Shown here one piece after another: positions 14,702-22,540 of a stretch of DNA of 27,730 nucleotides (positions within the stretch are counted from its first letter, which is position 1; the number at the start of each line of letters is the position of its first letter). Location: the NCBI GenBank assembly GCA_965651815.1, contig CBFGTJ010000019.1, forward strand, positions 1-27,730, read 5' to 3'. The stretch is from CBFGTJ01 sp965651815. Lineage in GTDB: Bacteria; Actinomycetota; Acidimicrobiia; Acidimicrobiales; Microtrichaceae. A program made the position numbers and the translations under genes. Below the pieces are notes generated by a model, which saw only the letters and a list, made by a program, of their open reading frames with translations, made no database searches and had not been told where the DNA came from.

Positions 14702-15999
14702 GCGACCCCTACGTCATCGTCGGCGTCGCCCGCACCCGCCAGGGCTGGTTCTCCGAGGTGGCGCGCTGGTCCACCTCCGGCGCCGCACCCGTGGAGTTCC
14801 TCAAGTGCCTCACGACCGACGAGGCCCGCGCCCTGCTCGGCTCGGGGCGGCGCGCCTCGGCGCTGCTCGTCGACGCCGCGACACCGGGCCTCGACCGGGA
14901 GCTGACCGCGGACGCCGCCGCGTTCGGGGTCCCGACCGTGGTGGTCAGCGACGGTCGCGTCCACCGTGACTGGGAGTCGCTCGGTTGCGCCGCGGTGCTC
15001 CCGGCGGGGTTCGAGCGTGCGGAGCTGCTCACCGTGCTCGAGCGGCACACACGGCCGGTCGCCAGGGCGAGCCGGCAGGCGGCGCGGATCCGGCTCGACG
15101 ACGAGCCCGCGCCTCGCAGCCGGCTGGTCGGGGTCACCGGTGGCGGCGGCACGGGCAGCTCCACGGTGGCCATGTGCCTCGCCCAGGCGTTCGGTGCGGT
15201 GCAGAGCGGGCACGCCGCGCTCATCGACGGCTGCCGTCACGCGGACCTCGCGATGTACCACGACGTCGGCGACGTCATCCCGGGACTGCCGGAGCTCGTG
15301 GAGGCGCATCGCCTCGACCACCCCGACCCCGACCTGATCCGGCCGCTGCTCCACGGCATCGGGCACCGGGGCTACGACCTCCTCCTCGGCATGCGCACGC
15401 CACGGGACTGGGTCGCGATGCGGCGCCACTCGCTCGCCGCCGCGCTCGAGGGATTGGCGCGCAGCTACGACCTGGTCGTCGTCGACCACGACCCCGACCT
15501 CGAAGGCGAGGAGCTCACCGGCTCGGCCGGCGTCGAGGACCGGCACGCGATCACCCGCACGCTCGCACGCCGCGCCGACCTGTTGCTGGTCGTCGGCCGG
15601 CCCGGGCTCAAGGGGACCTCGGACCTCGCCCGCCTGCTGCGTGACCTGCTCGACGAGGGGGTCCCGCCGGAACGGCTGCTGCCGGTCGTCAACCGCGCAC
15701 GCCGCGACCCGGCCAGCCGGGCAGCGACGACACGGGCGATCGCCGAGCTGGTCGGCGCCGAGCTGCCCGGTGCGCTGCACCTCCCCCGGGTGCGTGCGCT
15801 CGAGTCGGCGCACCGCAGCGCCACCCGCCTGCCCGACGCCATGTGCCGCCCCCTCGGCCGGGCCGTGCGCCGCCTGCTCCTCGAGCTCCCCGCCCGACCG
15901 GGCGACGCCGAGGCTCCGGTGCGGGTGCGGCCGGGCGACCTGCACCTGCACGACACGCCGCCGAGTGCCTGGCCCGTCGACCGGAGCGACGTGGCGTGA
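14698..15999 (+). CDS. TadZ/CpaE/Ssd-like MinD-family protein with degenerate P-loop
   Basis: This 433-residue protein has a receiver-like N-terminal domain (about 1-115) and a MinD/ParA-type ATPase domain (about 140-400). TadZ/CpaE proteins place the Tad machine at the right site in the cell, and the actinobacterial Ssd relatives are linked to septum placement. The deviant Walker A segment aligns as TGGGGTGSST (147-156). The signature lysine is Gly149 and the P-loop lysine is Ser154, so both are missing. Later MinD-like blocks are present, such as DLVVVDHDPDLEG and the LLVVGRPG strand. ATP binding may be weak or absent, which fits the Ssd branch. The ATG at 14698 overlaps the cpaB stop, and the stop overlaps the cpaF GTG. 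Confidence 0.85.
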   Translation: MSDPYVIVGVARTRQGWFSEVARWSTSGAAPVEFLKCLTTDEARALLGSGRRASALLVDAATPGLDRELTADAAAFGVPTVVVSDGRVHRDWESLGCAAVLPAGFERAELLTVLERHTRPVARASRQAARIRLDDEPAPRSRLVGVTGGGGTGSSTVAMCLAQAFGAVQSGHAALIDGCRHADLAMYHDVGDVIPGLPELVEAHRLDHPDPDLIRPLLHGIGHRGYDLLLGMRTPRDWVAMRRHSLAAALEGLARSYDLVVVDHDPDLEGEELTGSAGVEDRHAITRTLARRADLLLVVGRPGLKGTSDLARLLRDLLDEGVPPERLLPVVNRARRDPASRAATTRAIAELVGAELPGALHLPRVRALESAHRSATRLPDAMCRPLGRAVRRLLLELPARPGDAEAPVRVRPGDLHLHDTPPSAWPVDRSDVA

Positions 16000-17288
16000 C
16001 GCGCGCCGTGACACCGCTCGAGGAGATCGAACAGGTCGTGCGCGCCCGCGCCGCCGCAGCATCGATCGACGTCGCCTCCCCCGAGGGCGAAGGCCACCTG
16101 CGGGCGCTCATCGACCGTGCGATCCGCGAGTGGTCCGAGGACCACCGCCGCGGCCACCGCCCCCACGACCTCCCCGACCCCGCCGGCGTCGCGGAGCGCG
16201 CCTTTCGCAACCTCGCCCGCTACGGCCCGCTCACCCAGCTGCTCGAGGACGACGACGTCTGGGAGATCATGGTCAACGCGCCGGACGCGATCTTCGTGCG
16301 GCGCCACTCCGGCGGCAGCCGGTTCCACGACGAGGTCTTCCACGACGACGACCACGTCGCCCGAACCGTCACGAAGCTCCTGGAGGACTCCAGCACGTCC
16401 CACCGCAAGCTGGATCCGCTCGAGGGCCTCCAGGACGCGCAGCTGGATGACGGGGCACGGGTCCACATCGTCCACGGCGACCTCGCCGCCGGCGGGCACC
16501 TGCTCGTCAACATCCGCAAGTTCACGGGCGTCGCGATCACCCGGCTCGACGAGCTCGTGGCCCGGGGCTCGCTCACCCCGCAGGCCGCGACGTTCCTGTC
16601 GGCCGCGGTGCGCTCCCGTCTCAGCATCGTGTTCGCCGGGGCACCCGGATCGGGCAAGACGACCCTGCTGTCGTGCTGCGCCGCCGAGCTCGACCCCGCC
16701 CTGCGCGTGGTGGTAGCGGAGGAGGTCTTCGAGGCGGACGTCCCGCTGGCGAACGTCGCCAGCATGCAGACCCGCCCGGCGCGGGTCGACCGACCCGAGA
16801 TCGACCTGCGACGCCTCGTCGCCGGCTTCCTCCGCATGGCACCTGACGTCGCGATCGTCGGCGAGGTCCGTGACCGGGAGGCGCTCCCCCTGCTGCTCAC
16901 CCTCTCCTCCGGGGTGACCGGCTACACCACCATCCACGCCGGCTCGGCGCGGCAGGCGTTGACGCGGCTCCGGTTCGTCGCCCAGCTCGCCGATTCGCAC
17001 GACCTCCCGATCGCGGCGCTCAACAGCCTGGTCAGCGAGGCGGTCGACCTGGTCGTGCACACCGAACGGGGCCCCTCCGGACCGCAGGTCACCTCGATCA
17101 TCGCCGTCGAGGACCTCGTGGCGGGCCCCGACGCCGTCCAGTTCACGACCACCGAGGTGTTCGCCCGGGCACGGCGTGACGCGCCGCTGGCCTGGACCGG
17201 GATGTTGCCGATCCGGGCCGGCCGACGCCTCGAGCAGCACGGGTACGACCCTCGACAGCTGCTCGAGCAGGCGGGAGCGCTGCGGTGA
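15996..17288 (+). CDS. cpaF: Tad secretion ATPase CpaF/TadA
   Basis: This is the motor ATPase of the type IV-like Tad system, 430 residues, a cytoplasmic hexamer in relatives. An N-terminal domain (about 1-190) includes the CpaF-typical YGPLTQLLEDDDVWEIMVN. The Walker A GAPGSGKT is at 215-222. The acidic Asp-box region VVAEEVFEADVPL follows, then the Walker B area VAIVGEVRDREALPLL and the His box GYTTIHAGSARQALTRL. All motor motifs look intact, in contrast to the degenerate P-loop in the gene before it. The GTG at 15996 overlaps the previous stop (GTGA). A second GTG at 16008 is possible. Confidence 0.95.
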   Translation: MTRAVTPLEEIEQVVRARAAAASIDVASPEGEGHLRALIDRAIREWSEDHRRGHRPHDLPDPAGVAERAFRNLARYGPLTQLLEDDDVWEIMVNAPDAIFVRRHSGGSRFHDEVFHDDDHVARTVTKLLEDSSTSHRKLDPLEGLQDAQLDDGARVHIVHGDLAAGGHLLVNIRKFTGVAITRLDELVARGSLTPQAATFLSAAVRSRLSIVFAGAPGSGKTTLLSCCAAELDPALRVVVAEEVFEADVPLANVASMQTRPARVDRPEIDLRRLVAGFLRMAPDVAIVGEVRDREALPLLLTLSSGVTGYTTIHAGSARQALTRLRFVAQLADSHDLPIAALNSLVSEAVDLVVHTERGPSGPQVTSIIAVEDLVAGPDAVQFTTTEVFARARRDAPLAWTGMLPIRAGRRLEQHGYDPRQLLEQAGALR

Positions 17289-18166
17289 GCACGCTCGCGT
17301 GGTCGTTGCTGCTGGCCGGATCCGCGGCGTGGGGTGTCCACCTCCTCGTCACCCCCGCCCGATCCGGCGCCAGAGGTGGCACCTCGTCGGTGGTGCGGCG
17401 GCTGCCCCGTGCCGTGCGGCGCGCCATGGACGAGTCCGGTCTCGAGGACGCCTCGGCCGCCCAGTTCGCCGTCGCCTCACTGCTCGTCGGCGCCGCTGCG
17501 GGACTCCCGGCCGCGGCGGTGTTCGGCGTCGGCGCGCCGGCTGCGGCCGTCGCGCTCGCCGCCTCGCTGACCCCCGCCGCGGCGTGGCGCCGGCAGCGGG
17601 AGCAGCGACGCCGAGCCGCGAGGGATGCCTGGCCGCAGCTCATCGAGGAGATCCGCGTCCTCACCGGCTCCGGTGGACGCTCGATCCCGCAGGCACTCCT
17701 GGACGTCGGGCTGCGTGGCCCGGACGAGATGCGTGGCGCGTTCCGGGCTGCGCAACGGGAGTGGGCGCTCACGACCGACTTCGAGCGCACCGTGGCCGTG
17801 CTGAAGGATCGCCTCGCCGACGCGACGGCGGACGCAGCCTGCGAGACGCTCCTCGTCGCGGCGGAGGTGGGTGGTGACGTCGACTCCCGGCTGCGTGCCC
17901 TCGCCGAGGACCGCCGCCAGGACCTGCTCGGCCGGAAGGAGGCACGAGCCCGCCAGGCGGGTGCGCGACTCGCGCGGCTCTTCGTGGTGGTCGTCCCGTC
18001 GGGGATGGCGCTGGCGGGCCTCAACGTCGGCGACGGCGCGGCCGCCTACCGGAGCCCGCAGGGACAGGCCCTGGTGGTCATCGGTGTCGCGCTCGTCGTC
18101 GTGTGCTGGATCTGGGCGAGCCGGGTGATGCGGCTCCCCGAACCCGAGCGGGTGCTGGACCGATGA
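17285..18166 (+). CDS. tadB: TadB-like inner-membrane platform protein (type II secretion F domain)
   Basis: This 293-residue membrane protein is one half of the platform on which the CpaF motor acts. Hydrophobic helices lie at about 3-20, 60-95 and near the C-terminus (about 258-280). The type II secretion system F (T2SSF) domain spans about 115-245, with WPQLIEEIRVLTGSGGRSIPQALLDV and the later GGDVDSRLRALAEDRR. The length and layout suit TadB rather than TadC, as does the position directly after cpaF. The GTG at 17285 overlaps the cpaF stop, and the stop overlaps the tadC ATG. Confidence 0.9.
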   Translation: MSTLAWSLLLAGSAAWGVHLLVTPARSGARGGTSSVVRRLPRAVRRAMDESGLEDASAAQFAVASLLVGAAAGLPAAAVFGVGAPAAAVALAASLTPAAAWRRQREQRRRAARDAWPQLIEEIRVLTGSGGRSIPQALLDVGLRGPDEMRGAFRAAQREWALTTDFERTVAVLKDRLADATADAACETLLVAAEVGGDVDSRLRALAEDRRQDLLGRKEARARQAGARLARLFVVVVPSGMALAGLNVGDGAAAYRSPQGQALVVIGVALVVVCWIWASRVMRLPEPERVLDR

Positions 18167-19071
18167 CCGCGCTGCTCGCCACCAGCCTCGTGCTGCTCGC
18201 CGTGGGAAGCGCCTGGTGCCTCGACGGGTTGCCGTGGTTCCGCGATCGACCGGTCGCGCAGCGGCTGCGCCCCTACGTGGGCCGCGGCACCCCCGCCTCC
18301 GGCCGTCCGACCGGCCTGTCGGGCGTCCGTGAGGTGCTCGCACCCATCGCGATCCGGCTGGGGGGCGCGCTGAGCCGGCTCCTCGGCGTCCAGTCGGACC
18401 TCGCCACCCGCCTCGAGCGCGCCGGTCGGGACGCGGACGTCGACGCGTTCCGGCTCCGCCAACTGTCGCACGCGACCCTTGCGCTCGGCGCGGCCGGTGG
18501 CCTCGCACTGCTGCTGCGGCCACCCGCCGCGCTCACGATCTCGGGCGTGCTGGGCGCACCCGTCCTGGCGGTGCTCCTCCACGAACACGCGCTGTCCGGC
18601 GCTGCGGAGCGGCGACGCCAGCGCCTCGCCGCGGAGCTGCCGGTGCTCGCCGAGCAGCTGGGCCTCCTCGTCGGCGCCGGCTACTCGGTCACCGGGGCGC
18701 TGACCCGCCTCGCCGCGCGGTCGGGGGGCGTCGTGGCCGACGACCTCCACCGGGTGCTGCTGCGGATCCGCCACGGCACCTCGGAGCACGCCGCCCTCGG
18801 GGAGTGGGCCCAGTCCAGCGGCGTCGACGCCGTCGCCCGCCTGACCTCGATCCTCGCCCTCCACGGCGAGACCGCGGACCTCGGCCTGCTGATCTCCGAC
18901 GAGGCGCGCAGCATCCGGGCCGAGGCGCACCGCAGCCTCCTCGAGACGATCGAACGCCGCGCCCAGCTCGTGTGGATCCCGGTCACGGTCGCGACCCTCG
19001 TGCCGGGCCTCATCTTCCTCGCCGTGCCGTTCACCGCGGCGATGTCCCAGGTCACCGGCGGCGGCTCGTGA
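18163..19071 (+). CDS. tadC: TadC-like inner-membrane platform protein (type II secretion F domain)
   Basis: This 302-residue protein is the second platform protein. It has an N-terminal helix (about 2-20), a central helical pair (about 105-140), the T2SSF domain with LPVLAEQLGLLVGAGYSVTGALTRLA, and a C-terminal membrane segment (about 268-292). It pairs with TadB as in all Tad systems. The ATG at 18163 overlaps the tadB stop (ATGA). Confidence 0.9.
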   Translation: MTALLATSLVLLAVGSAWCLDGLPWFRDRPVAQRLRPYVGRGTPASGRPTGLSGVREVLAPIAIRLGGALSRLLGVQSDLATRLERAGRDADVDAFRLRQLSHATLALGAAGGLALLLRPPAALTISGVLGAPVLAVLLHEHALSGAAERRRQRLAAELPVLAEQLGLLVGAGYSVTGALTRLAARSGGVVADDLHRVLLRIRHGTSEHAALGEWAQSSGVDAVARLTSILALHGETADLGLLISDEARSIRAEAHRSLLETIERRAQLVWIPVTVATLVPGLIFLAVPFTAAMSQVTGGGS

Positions 19072-19109
19072 CCGACCGGCCGGAGCGTTCGACGACCACG
19101 GAGGTGGAG

Positions 19110-19304
19110 ATGGAGATGCGAGACGTACGAGCCGGGCGCTCCCCACGGAGGGCCCGCAGCGAACGGGGCGAAGGGGTGATCTCGACCGCCATCGCGGTGC
19201 TCATCGTGGCGTTCCTCGGCATCGCGCTGTGGACCGGCTTCAACGGCATGATGAACGACGCCACGGATCGGACCCGGGCGCAGGTCGAGCAGATCGGTGG
19301 GTGA
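19110..19304 (+). CDS. Small pilin-like single-span membrane protein
   Basis: This 64-residue protein sits where actinobacterial Tad loci carry their pilin or pilin-like gene. It has a basic leader (MEMRDVRAGRSPRRARSERGEG) and then one hydrophobic helix (VISTAIAVLIVAFLGIALW). A short tail (NDATDRTRAQVEQIGG) follows. This is the class III prepilin layout, and the SERG-EG segment could be a processing site. The Glu+5 of standard Flp pilins is not where expected, so it may be a divergent pilin or a small accessory membrane protein. The ATG at 19110 has GGAGG five bases upstream. A GTG at 19068 that overlaps the tadC stop would add 14 residues. It overlaps the next gene by 8 nt. Confidence 0.7.
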   Translation: MEMRDVRAGRSPRRARSERGEGVISTAIAVLIVAFLGIALWTGFNGMMNDATDRTRAQVEQIGG

Positions 19305-19710
19305 CCCCGCTCGCCGCGCCCGGCGATCCGAGCGGGGAACGGGCCTCCTCGGCTCGGTGTTCGGGGTGGGGATCGTGCTCGCGCTCGTCGGCCTGGCGAG
19401 CAACGTCCTGCTCGGCCTGTGGGTGCGCAGCACCGTCGACTCGGTCGCGTACGACGCCGCCCGCCGGGTCGCCACCGCACCGCTCGACGCCGGACCCGAC
19501 GTGGGAGCGTCGGCGCTGTCCGACGCGCGGCGGGCCCTGGGACGGTACGGGGAGCGGGTCTCTCTGCGCTTCGAGCATCCGCCGGGTGCGGACGTCGTCG
19601 TGCTGCACGTGCGGTCGCCGGGCGTCGCGCTCCTCCCCCGGCTCCTCGGAGGTGGGCCGACGGTCGGCGACCTGGACCGGCGGATCGTCCTGCTGCGGGA
19701 GCGCGCATGA
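19297..19710 (+). CDS. TadE-like pseudopilin
   Basis: This 137-residue protein has a short basic start ending in ERGTG and a single hydrophobic helix (about 15-43). DSVAYDAARRVA follows, the segment typical of TadE-like proteins after the helix, and then a beta-rich outside domain. In relatives, TadE and TadF are pseudopilins processed like pilins and needed for pilus biogenesis. The GTG at 19297 overlaps the preceding gene by 8 nt, and the stop overlaps the next ATG. Confidence 0.75.
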   Translation: MGDPARRARRSERGTGLLGSVFGVGIVLALVGLASNVLLGLWVRSTVDSVAYDAARRVATAPLDAGPDVGASALSDARRALGRYGERVSLRFEHPPGADVVVLHVRSPGVALLPRLLGGGPTVGDLDRRIVLLRERA

Positions 19711-20168
19711 CCACACGGGGTGAGCGGGCCAGCGTCGGGGCGGAGGCCCTCGCGTTCGGCACCTTGGTGCTGCTCGCGGGGACCCTCGTGCTCCTCAACG
19801 TGTGGAGCGTCGTCGAGACGCGCGTCGCCGTCGACGCCGCCGCCCGCGAGTACCTGCGCGCCTACACCCGCGCCACCGACCGGGAGGCTGCGCTGCGCCA
19901 CGCCGAGCTCGCCGCCCGGACCACGCTCGCGGCCCGCGGGACGCCGCTGGAGGACCTGCGCATCCACCCGCCCGACCCGGCCGCGTTCGGACCGTGCGGC
20001 GACGCGCGGGTCCTGCTGGTCGCGGCCGTTCCGGCCGCCCGGGTGCCGTTCCTCGGCACGCTCGGCCGCACTGAGGTGAGCGTCGAGCACCGGGAGCTGC
20101 TCGATCCGTACCGGGAGGTGGAGCCCGATGCGCGCTTCGACGCGACGTCGACGCCGTGCGCCGGGTGA
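19707..20168 (+). CDS. TadE/TadF-like pseudopilin
   Basis: This 153-residue protein is the second TadE-type protein in the cluster. The N-terminal ERASVGAEALAFGTLVLLAGTLVLLNVWSVVETR combines the processing-site-like charged leader with one membrane helix (about 14-32). AVDAAAREYLRAYTRA matches the helical region after the span. Two cysteines lie in the outside part (about 93 and 151). The ATG at 19707 overlaps the previous stop (ATGA). Its last 41 nt overlap the next gene in another frame, the longest overlap in the operon. Confidence 0.75.
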   Translation: MTTRGERASVGAEALAFGTLVLLAGTLVLLNVWSVVETRVAVDAAAREYLRAYTRATDREAALRHAELAARTTLAARGTPLEDLRIHPPDPAAFGPCGDARVLLVAAVPAARVPFLGTLGRTEVSVEHRELLDPYREVEPDARFDATSTPCAG

Positions 20169-20586
20169 GCGACGGCGACGCTCGAGTCGGGGCACGGCGC
20201 TGGTGCTGGTGCCGGCGATGACCCTCGTGCTGCTCTGCCTCGGCGCGATCGCCGTGGACGCCGCGCTCGTGCACGCCACCCACCGCCAGGTGCACCGGGT
20301 CGCATCCGCTGCCGCGCAGGACGCCGCGGCGATGATCGACGAGGACGAGCTGCTCACCACCGGTGACCTGGTGATCGACGCCGATCGTGCGACCCGGTTG
20401 GTGCACGCCCACTTCGCGGCGGCGAAGGTGCCCGGCGAGCTCGTCGACCTCCGGGTCGCGACCGGTCCCGACGAGGTCGACCTCACCGTCGTGGTCGCCG
20501 TCGAGCACGTGTTGCTCCCCGCCTTGCCGGGCCAGGACCGCGCCAGCGAGCTCACGGTGCGCGCCAGGGGGAGGCTGCACCGTTGA
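20128..20586 (+). CDS. TadG-like membrane protein
   Basis: This 152-residue protein has a very basic N-terminus (residues 1-20 mostly Arg) and a SRGTALVLVPAMTLVLLCLGAIAVDAAL helix. HRQVHRVASAAAQDAA follows, the signature layout of the Flp pilus-assembly TadE/G-like (TadG N-terminal) family. It lacks the long von Willebrand-type domain of full TadG. The ATG at 20128 has GGAGG nine bases upstream, inside the previous gene. No other start keeps the helix and leader. It is the last protein clearly belonging to the Tad machine. Confidence 0.75.
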   Translation: MRASTRRRRRAPGERRRRSSRGTALVLVPAMTLVLLCLGAIAVDAALVHATHRQVHRVASAAAQDAAAMIDEDELLTTGDLVIDADRATRLVHAHFAAAKVPGELVDLRVATGPDEVDLTVVVAVEHVLLPALPGQDRASELTVRARGRLHR

Positions 20587-21764
20587 GCCCGAGGCGCGAC
20601 GCGGAGGCGACCCTCGATCCACCCGACGTGGACGAGCTGCTGGGGCACCTCGGCGCGCTCCCCGGACCGTCGTCCGGGCGTCCGGAGCTGGCCCGAGCGC
20701 GCCACGAAGGACTGCCGGTCGTGGTCAAGTACGGCAGCGGCCGGGCGCGGGGACCGCTGCGGCGCGAAGCCGAGGTGCTGGCCCGGGTCGGCGGGCAGGG
20801 CGTGGTCGAGCTCATCGAGGTCGTCGACCGGGACCCGCTGACCGCGCTGGTCCTGGCCGACGCTGGCCACCGGACCCTCCGGGAACCCGACGAGCTGGCA
20901 CCGGAGGTGCTGCTGCGCTCGTTGCGGCACACCGCCCGCGTCGTCGCGTCCCTCCACGCGCGCGGCTGGTACCACGGCGACCTGCGCCCCGACCACGTCG
21001 TCGTCGGCCCCCGTGGCCGGGTCCGGCTGTGCTCGCTCGGCGCCGCGGGCCCGGTCGGTGGGGCGGACGACACCCGCAGCGACGTGGGCGCCCTGGTGGC
21101 GCTCGTCGCGCACGCGGCCGAGGCCTGCGAGGCAGCCGGTCGCCGCCGCACGTCGCGTCGTCTCCGGAGGCTGCACTCGGAGCTCGTCGCGAGCGCCGCG
21201 CTCGGCGCGAGTGAGGTCGGCGACGCACTCGACCGCCTCTGCCGGGGCGATCGCTCCGTCGGCGGCGGCTGGCCCCCCGCGCTGCCCGACGGGGTGGGCC
21301 GGGTCGCTCGACGCGGCGCGTTCGCGCTCCTGCTGCTCGCGGGCGCGGCGTTCGCGGTCGCGCCGTCACGCCCACCCGACCCGCGGGCGGCCCCGCCGGA
21401 GAGCCGGGTGAGCGGAACGACGGTGGAGGCGGGCCCGACGTCGCCGCCGGAGCTCGCCGCGCCGAGCGGTCCCACCGTCACGCTCGACGGCGTCACCTAC
21501 CGGGTCGGGCTCGCCGGCGACGTCGCGGTCGTCGGCGACCGGGACTGCGGAGGGAGTCGAACCGTGTGGGTGCTGCGGCCCGCCACGGGCGAGGTGTTCG
21601 CCTTCGACGAGCTGCCAGCCCGCGACGGTCGCGTCGCCGGGCGGGTCGTGGCGGTCGTGCCGGGTGCGACGGAACTGGCGGTCCGGCCCGGCGGAGGGGC
21701 CGGGGGTGGGTGCGACGGCCTGGTGGCGCGCACCCCTGATGGTGCGGAGGTGGAGGTCACATGA
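20583..21764 (+). CDS. Membrane-anchored protein kinase homologue, probable pseudokinase
   Basis: This 393-residue protein has a cytoplasmic kinase-like domain (about 15-225), one transmembrane helix (about 244-260) and an outside beta-rich domain (about 290-393). The kinase fold is indicated by Lys49 (VVVKY), Glu62 in the alpha-C helix (LRREAEVL), and HGDLRPDH (131-138), which matches the catalytic loop and retains Asp133. Asp167 (SDVGALVAL) marks helix F. The DFG motif is replaced by Ser-Leu-Gly (151-153), the catalytic-loop Asn is His138, and no glycine-rich loop is evident. Phosphotransfer is therefore doubtful. The outside domain has two cysteines that could pair. Translation probably starts at a TTG (20583) overlapping the tadG-like stop, and the stop overlaps the LysM gene. 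Confidence 0.8.
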   Translation: MSPRRDAEATLDPPDVDELLGHLGALPGPSSGRPELARARHEGLPVVVKYGSGRARGPLRREAEVLARVGGQGVVELIEVVDRDPLTALVLADAGHRTLREPDELAPEVLLRSLRHTARVVASLHARGWYHGDLRPDHVVVGPRGRVRLCSLGAAGPVGGADDTRSDVGALVALVAHAAEACEAAGRRRTSRRLRRLHSELVASAALGASEVGDALDRLCRGDRSVGGGWPPALPDGVGRVARRGAFALLLLAGAAFAVAPSRPPDPRAAPPESRVSGTTVEAGPTSPPELAAPSGPTVTLDGVTYRVGLAGDVAVVGDRDCGGSRTVWVLRPATGEVFAFDELPARDGRVAGRVVAVVPGATELAVRPGGGAGGGCDGLVARTPDGAEVEVT

Positions 21765-22474
21765 GTGCATTCGCTCGACTCGCGGCGCTGGTCGGATGGG
21801 TCGCGGGGCTGTGTGCCGCCGCGGCGGCGCTCCTCGCCGTGGGGGCCGACCACCCCGGCAGCCCGCCGCTGCGGCCCTCGGCGTGGGGCGACTGGGTCGC
21901 CGGCCGCGAGCCGGTGGACGTCGTCGCCGGGTTCGGACGGACGGCGGGGCTCGTGGTGGTCGCCGTCCTGCTCGCCTCGACCCTCGCCCAGCTGCTCCTC
22001 GAGCTCCGAACCCGCGGTCGGTCCGCCCCGCTCGGCGACCGGCGACGGCTGCGGCTCGCCCCGGCGTTCGTCGCAGCGCTCGTCTCCGCCGCCGCGACGA
22101 CCTCCCCGGCGGGAGCGCAGGGCGGCACCGTCCCGCCGGGTGCCGGCGCGGTCATGGAGGTGGTCGAGGACTCCGGCACCGGGGCGCGCACGTCGCTCCC
22201 GCTGGCACCGGAGGACAGCGACGACCCGTCGCCGGCGACGCCGCCGTCGACCGCGGCCCCACCCGCACCGCGGGCGGACGAGTGGGTCGTGCAGCCCGGG
22301 GACCACCTGTGGGGGATCGCCGAGCAGGTGCTCGCCGAGCGCGGCGACGCCGACCCGACCGACCGGGAGGTGCACCGCTACTGGGTGCAGCTGATCCGTG
22401 CGAACACCGACCGGCTGGTCGACCCGGACAACCCGGACCTCATCCTCCCCGGCCAGCGGATGGCACTGCCCTGA
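21761..22474 (+). CDS. Membrane protein with C-terminal LysM domain
   Basis: This 237-residue protein is the last gene of the Tad operon. Three hydrophobic segments lie at about 6-28, 61-82 and 99-119, the last ending in SPAGAQ like a signal-peptide cleavage region. An acidic, Pro/Thr-rich linker (about 140-172) follows. The LysM domain fills the C-terminus (174-237), from WVVQPGDHLWGIAEQVL to PDLILPGQRMALP. LysM binds peptidoglycan glycan strands, so this protein could fix the Tad machine or the pseudokinase to the wall. The ATG at 21761 overlaps the pseudokinase stop (ATGA). It converges on bldD with a 66-base gap containing a weak GGGTC-TG-GACCC palindrome (22501-22512). Confidence 0.85.
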   Translation: MSAFARLAALVGWVAGLCAAAAALLAVGADHPGSPPLRPSAWGDWVAGREPVDVVAGFGRTAGLVVVAVLLASTLAQLLLELRTRGRSAPLGDRRRLRLAPAFVAALVSAAATTSPAGAQGGTVPPGAGAVMEVVEDSGTGARTSLPLAPEDSDDPSPATPPSTAAPPAPRADEWVVQPGDHLWGIAEQVLAERGDADPTDREVHRYWVQLIRANTDRLVDPDNPDLILPGQRMALP

Positions 22475-22540
22475 CCGGCCCGTTCCGTGCTGCGAGATCC
22501 GGGTCTGGACCCCGAGGTGGCGTCACAGAACCGGGTTGGC

